Below, one piece after another: positions 28,814 through 32,311 of a DNA stretch of 32,311 bases. A program made the translations under genes and the position numbers. Source of the DNA: Fimbriimonadia bacterium (GTDB lineage Bacteria; Armatimonadota; Fimbriimonadia; Fimbriimonadales; GBS-DC); the NCBI GenBank assembly GCA_026129765.1, contig JAHCHP010000030.1, positions 1 to 32,311 of the forward strand, given 5' to 3'. How positions within the stretch are numbered: position 1 is the first letter of the stretch; the number at the start of each line of letters is the position of its first letter. The notes below the pieces were generated by a model, which was not told the DNA's origin, made no database searches, and saw only the letters and a list, made by a program, of their open reading frames with translations.

Positions 28814-29197
28814 TTAAGTTTTGACATAGGGCTGTAGTATCTGTAAATCCCTGATAGCTCGGTAGTGTTTCTCGTCGAACGTATAGAGGGTTAGCCCGTA
28901 TACCGTTGCAGTTGCAGCAATGAACGCATCCAAGATTCCTAAACCATCACTCAAGTAAAGCAAGCGAAAATATTCAACTGCGCGTTCACTAATGAATTCG
29001 TTGAATGAAAGTATCGGCAAATGTTGAATGAGTTGCTATAAGCTTGTCTGTTCACCTTTATTGCGACAACCTTGCAATAATTCCATCAGGGTAATAACTG
29101 AAAGTGCTGGTATGTCTTCGACTGCCCCTAACCATTCGATTGCAGGCGTATAGCCTCGGCGTACATCGATAAAAATGTCGGTGTCTAATAGGATCAC
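28814..29197 (-). pseudogene. VapC-like PIN-domain toxin interrupted by an in-frame TAG codon
   Basis: One continuous frame of 127 codons plus stop encodes a full PIN-domain ribonuclease, except that codon 54 (29038-29036) is TAG. Before it: V-I-L-L-D-T-D-I-F-I-D (first catalytic Asp5) and V-I-T-L-M-E-L-L-Q-G (Glu39). After it: H-L-P-I-L-S-F, G-I-L-D-A-F-I-A-A-T-A (third acidic residue) and L-Y-T-F-D-E-K-H-Y (fourth). All acidic residues of the PIN active site are thus preserved across the stop. The start is GTG 29197, overlapping the stop of the antitoxin-like gene (GTGA), the usual vapBC layout. A single CAG-to-TAG or AAG-to-TAG change explains the break. An internal ATG at 29020 could only give a 68-residue, inactive C-terminal fragment. 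Confidence 0.8.
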
Positions 29198-29457
29198 TTG
29201 GGCGATGCTCCACGCATTTCGGCTTGATGGCGCAATTGACGCGAGTACTCCGCGCTGTCAGGTATATCCAGCCTATCCGACCACTCGCCCACAAATCCAA
29301 TCTGAATTAAATATTGGAGTAACTCTTTACCAGTCAAGGGCGTAAGCTGAGTCTCCATTCTTTCTGGCAAAACAATCACACGCAAGCGATGACCTTGCAA
29401 TTCAGCTTCGCGCTCGCGAATTTCTTCCCAACTGCCCTCCAAGATTTTCAAACTCAT
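29194..29457 (-). CDS. Antitoxin-like protein upstream of the PIN toxin gene
   Basis: An 87-residue protein of the type found directly upstream of VapC-like PIN genes in cyanobacteria and related phyla. The N-terminus has L-K-I-L-E-G-S-W-E-E-I and L-Q-G-H-R-L-R-V-I-V-L-P (strand-helix dimerisation part, residues 3-31). The C-terminus has I-P-D-S-A-E-Y-S-R-Q-L-R-H-Q-A-E (toxin-binding type helix). It does not match AbrB or ribbon-helix-helix consensus well enough to name the fold. The start ATG at 29457 lies 9 nt after a GGTATAAT box with no ribosome binding site. Its stop overlaps the toxin's GTG start. It appears intact although the toxin gene is broken. Confidence 0.7.
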   Translation of the reverse strand: MSLKILEGSWEEIREREAELQGHRLRVIVLPERMETQLTPLTGKELLQYLIQIGFVGEWSDRLDIPDSAEYSRQLRHQAEMRGASPK

Positions 29458-29466
29458 CGTAAGCCT

Positions 29467-29474
29467 ATTATACC
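29467..29474 (-). promoter_or_regulatory. GGTATAAT -10 element of the antitoxin gene
   Basis: On the minus strand GGTATAAT (29474-29467) ends 9 nt before the ATG at 29457. There is no ribosome binding site between, so the transcript is probably leaderless or nearly so. Confidence 0.65.
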
Positions 29475-29510
29475 ATAAGAGCTACACGAAAAACAGATGA
29501 GCCAAAAACG

Positions 29511-29518
29511 GGTAGAAT
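29511..29518 (+). promoter_or_regulatory. GGTAGAAT -10 element of the large regulator gene
   Basis: TAGAAT (29513-29518) preceded by GG ends 6 nt before the ATG at 29525. It fixes the start codon choice and predicts a leaderless mRNA. It is divergent from the antitoxin promoter 37 nt away. Confidence 0.6.
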
Positions 29519-29524
29519 TGGGAT

Positions 29525-32311
29525 ATGGTAGTAGAGGGAACTCGGTTGTGGGGGCGTGACGCAGAACGCGCGCGTCTGAACGACTGGTTGGAGCGCGTGT
29601 CGGTCGGACAGGGCGGATTCCTATTGATGATGGGGGAACCGGGAGCGGGCAAAACCACCCTGATGAGAGAAGCCACCCAAGAAGCGGGCGAACGCGGGCT
29701 GCTGGTGTTCGACACTTGGTGCCGAGGCGACGAATGGGAACCCGCATGGTATCCGCTGGCGGGCTTGATGGAACAGGTACTGACCGCGTTCGAACAGCAC
29801 CCGCAGGTCGAACCGTTCCGGCAGTCCTTGCAAACATGGCTTCAGAAACCTGCCGGGATGAGCTGGCATCACCCTTTGCAGTTTGCGCGCCTTATCCGAC
29901 CCTTAGCGCGTTCCAAACCCTTTCTGCTCTGCTTGGATGACCTCCATTTGGCGGGAGAGAGCTTGCTCAAAATCTTGAACGGTTGGCTGCCGATCTTTCG
30001 TCAAGAACCGATAGGTATTCTTGCCTGCGCGCGCTCGACCCATCCCAATGAAACCCTGCATCTGATGCTGCAGGAAACGGTTCAGCGGGGCGCGGGCGAA
30101 TGGCTCAGGCTCTCCAATTTAGATAGCGTGGATGTCGCGCGTTTCTTAGAAGCCAATGTGCCGCACCCCATCAGCCCTGAAGCGCAAGATGCTTTGTTCC
30201 GATTGACTCACGGAAACCCTCTTTTCTTAAACGAAGTGCTAAGCTCCACGCGCGACCTGCCGCCCGACTGCTGGCAAACGGCGGAAGGCTGGGAACAGCG
30301 GGTTCCTCAGAGCCTCAAAGGCACCATCGTCCGGCGTCTTCAGAGCTTGCCAGAAACGGCGCGGGAAGAACTGCTCTGGATGAGCAGCTTCGAAGGCGCG
30401 TTCCGGCTCAATTGGATCGAGCAGGCTGCCGAAACCACAAGCCGGAAAATGGCGCGCGCCATGACCGACATCCAAGCGACCGGTTGGCTGGAAAAAGATG
30501 AAAGCGACAACTATCGCTGGAGCCACCCGCTGGTGCGCGAAGTGATCTACAAACAGATGAACGCTGCCGAACGCGCTTACCGGCATCGGCAGATCGCAGG
30601 CGCATTGGAGCAGAGCGACTTACCCGAAGAGCTGAAACTATTGCATTGGATGAAAGCGCAGCCGGACGAGCAAGTCATGCAGCGGTTGTGGGAAGCGCGG
30701 GAACAGGCGCGTTCACAATATGCCTCCCGTTTCCGATTGGAACTGCTGGATGCATGCCTGCAAAGCGCGACCGACCTCAATGACCCGCAAAGGCGAATTC
30801 AAGTGTTATGCGAACGCCCACACGTGATGTTTGTGATGCCGGAAGGCTTACTGCGCGCGCAAGAAGCCACACGCCAAGCGATCGCCGAGTTGGAACGCCA
30901 TCCCGAACATGACTCCGAACTCACCTTGTGGGTTCAGATGCAATGCGCGCTGGCAGGCCAAACCGCGCAGTTGGGCGCGCCTTCTTCGGCGCGAGAGGGC
31001 TTGCAGCAAGTCTTGAGCCAGCGAGGCAAGTCGCTCAATCCTCAACAGCGCGCCATGTTGCAGATGACTCTGGCGTACATTGCTTCCGCGCAGGGCGATT
31101 TCCGTTCTGCCATTTCTATACAGCGCGAACTGTGGAACTTCATTACGGACAACCCAGAGTGGGCAAGGCATTGGGTCTCGACCCTGCGCTATGCTTTCCA
31201 CTACGCGCTGATGGCGGGCGACATCGCGTTCGCGAAGCAGATTTTAGAACGATTGTCGGCGTTGGTGGTCAGCGCGCAAGGCAGTCCGGTTGAGCAAGAA
31301 ATCTGGCATACGGTGCAGGCGGAATGGGCGTGGTTTCAGGGGCAGGGCGCAGAACTGCAATATCATGCGCGTCTCGCGTTGGAAACCCGGCGTTTGCGCT
31401 CCTCCGAAACGGAGCCGTTCCAACAGCGCGAATGGTCGTTTCATACCCTTTTATATCGCGACCCGTTGCAAGCGCTTCATCAAGTGGATGTGATGTTACA
31501 AGAGTACCGTCATGCGGTGGGGCGCGAGCAGGAATGTTTGTGGCTCTATCGCCGGGCGATTTTGCTGAGGGAGGGCGCGCAGTGGGACGACATGAGCGCA
31601 GCCCTGCGCGAAAGCCTGCGATTGGCGCGCCAAATCGACCATCGCCTCATGATCGCGCGATGCCTGCTGATGCAGGCAGATGCGGAACTGGAAGACCGCC
31701 AGACCGATCAGGCGGCATTGACTCTGCTGCAGGCGGAAGCATTCAAAACCGATTTGAAACTGCCGGAAATCTCGATAGAGTGGTCTCGCGTCCGCTCCAA
31801 ATTGCTCCAACAACAGGGCGCATTGGAAGAGGCGCGGCAGGAAGCGGGTGTCGCGCTGAAACATGCGCAGCAATGGGGGCATGCGCTCTATCAAGGATTC
31901 GCCCACTTGCAGAGGGCTTCGGTCGAGGTGGATTTGGGACATGAATCGGAAGCAAAGGAACACCTGGAGCAGGCAGAGGCGAAACTGCTGACTTATGGTG
32001 AACCGCGCGAATGGCGTCAACTGCGATACCGCTGGCGCGACAAAGCGAGTGATTTGCCTTCGTCTCAGACTCACGCCAGTTCTACCGGATGGGCGCTGCA
32101 GGCGCGATTGTTAGGCGCGACCGAAATTCGCTTTGGCAACCAGCCCATGGAACCAGGCGATTGGGTCAGCCCGAAAGCGCGCGCGGTCTGCTGTCATCTG
32201 ATTCTGCTGGAAGGAAAGACGATCCATGCGGAAACTCTGCAAGACCTGCATTGGCAACATTTACCGGAAGAAAAGGCGAAGGTCAACCTCCAGACCACGA
32301 TATCCGCGATC
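29525..32311 (+). CDS. AAA/STAND ATPase-TPR-winged-helix (SARP/MalT-like) transcriptional regulator, 3' end outside window
   Basis: An open frame of 929 codons running off the window. The N-terminal ATPase has L-W-G-R-D-A-E-R (8-15), a Walker A G-E-P-G-A-G-K-T (38-45) and a Walker B L-L-C-L-D-D (134-139), followed by a winged-helix part around L-F-R-L-T-H-G-N-P-L-F-L (about 225). From about residue 340 to 840 the chain is all-helical TPR-like repeats. From about 855 an OmpR-type winged helix begins: A-R-L-L-G-A-T-E-I-R-F-G, W-V-S-P-K-A-R-A-V and V-N-L-Q-T-T-I-S-A-I. This is the DNA-binding part of SARP/BTAD regulators, so a BTAD segment should follow beyond the window. Such proteins activate transcription after ATP- and ligand-dependent oligomerisation. 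The effector and targets are unknown. Confidence 0.85.
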   Translation, partial: MVVEGTRLWGRDAERARLNDWLERVSVGQGGFLLMMGEPGAGKTTLMREATQEAGERGLLVFDTWCRGDEWEPAWYPLAGLMEQVLTAFEQHPQVEPFRQSLQTWLQKPAGMSWHHPLQFARLIRPLARSKPFLLCLDDLHLAGESLLKILNGWLPIFRQEPIGILACARSTHPNETLHLMLQETVQRGAGEWLRLSNLDSVDVARFLEANVPHPISPEAQDALFRLTHGNPLFLNEVLSSTRDLPPDCWQTAEGWEQRVPQSLKGTIVRRLQSLPETAREELLWMSSFEGAFRLNWIEQAAETTSRKMARAMTDIQATGWLEKDESDNYRWSHPLVREVIYKQMNAAERAYRHRQIAGALEQSDLPEELKLLHWMKAQPDEQVMQRLWEAREQARSQYASRFRLELLDACLQSATDLNDPQRRIQVLCERPHVMFVMPEGLLRAQEATRQAIAELERHPEHDSELTLWVQMQCALAGQTAQLGAPSSAREGLQQVLSQRGKSLNPQQRAMLQMTLAYIASAQGDFRSAISIQRELWNFITDNPEWARHWVSTLRYAFHYALMAGDIAFAKQILERLSALVVSAQGSPVEQEIWHTVQAEWAWFQGQGAELQYHARLALETRRLRSSETEPFQQREWSFHTLLYRDPLQALHQVDVMLQEYRHAVGREQECLWLYRRAILLREGAQWDDMSAALRESLRLARQIDHRLMIARCLLMQADAELEDRQTDQAALTLLQAEAFKTDLKLPEISIEWSRVRSKLLQQQGALEEARQEAGVALKHAQQWGHALYQGFAHLQRASVEVDLGHESEAKEHLEQAEAKLLTYGEPREWRQLRYRWRDKASDLPSSQTHASSTGWALQARLLGATEIRFGNQPMEPGDWVSPKARAVCCHLILLEGKTIHAETLQDLHWQHLPEEKAKVNLQTTISAI

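Noticed and set aside
1..32311. CRISPR arrays, integrases, transposase genes with terminal repeats, rRNA genes
   Set aside because: I looked for regularly spaced repeats, integrase or transposase motifs and rRNA-like sequence and saw none.

Overview
The window is a dense bacterial chromosome segment (about 54% G+C, with many GCGC-rich codons). It contains two tRNA genes and mostly housekeeping or regulatory genes, with no phage, plasmid, insertion-sequence or CRISPR signature. The mix of families (UPF0182, GerMN next to FHA, kynureninase with kynurenine formamidase, FabI, MalT/SARP-like ATPase regulators, several sigma factors) suggests a free-living, possibly thermophilic member of a deep Terrabacteria-type lineage such as Armatimonadota or Chloroflexota. 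That placement is an inference from gene content only.

Layout. 1-2860: the end of a UPF0182 membrane-protein gene and a secreted protein of unknown function. 2860-2971: four consecutive hairpins between convergent genes. 2980-7593 (minus): a sugar isomerase-like TIM barrel, a MacB/FtsX-type permease and a large membrane protein with a phosphatase-like ectodomain. 7628-10254 (plus): a regulator lacking its N-terminal half, a basic Ala/Lys/Pro-tailed protein and a frameshifted DUF3368 PIN gene. 10321-14517: a SRPBCC protein divergent from an AEC transporter, then a small HTH gene overlapping an ABC-2 exporter permease, dprA and a small LuxR-type regulator. 14633-17987 (minus): an orphan sigma-region-4-like protein upstream of an envelope-stress cluster (ECF sigma, zinc-finger anti-sigma, HtrA protease). 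18133-19013: a frameshifted Rpn-family nuclease. 19048-20950 (minus): kynU-kynB. 21008-22648 (plus): a second ECF sigma/anti-sigma pair whose end overlaps fabI. 22608-26018 (minus): FHA, GerMN and fabI, with ald upstream, followed by tRNA-Pro. 26347-27439: a primary-like sigma factor with an altered region 4.2, then tRNA-Arg. 27459-29457 (minus): a GT-C glycosyltransferase and a VapBC-like pair whose toxin carries an internal amber codon. 29525-end: a large ATPase-TPR-DNA-binding regulator, cut by the window.

Two themes stand out. First, many genes have a GGTANAAT-type -10 element only 6-9 nt before the start codon, with no recognisable -35 and no ribosome binding site. This indicates frequent leaderless transcription; one such site is a perfect palindrome able to fire both ways. 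Second, three toxin- or nuclease-like genes (DUF3368 PIN, Rpn-family, VapC-like PIN) are each interrupted by one small lesion while the rest of the protein is preserved. I did not identify a clearly new defence or biosynthetic system. The best candidates for undescribed biology are the promoter architecture, the sigma factor with a degenerate -35-binding helix, and two large envelope proteins of unknown function.
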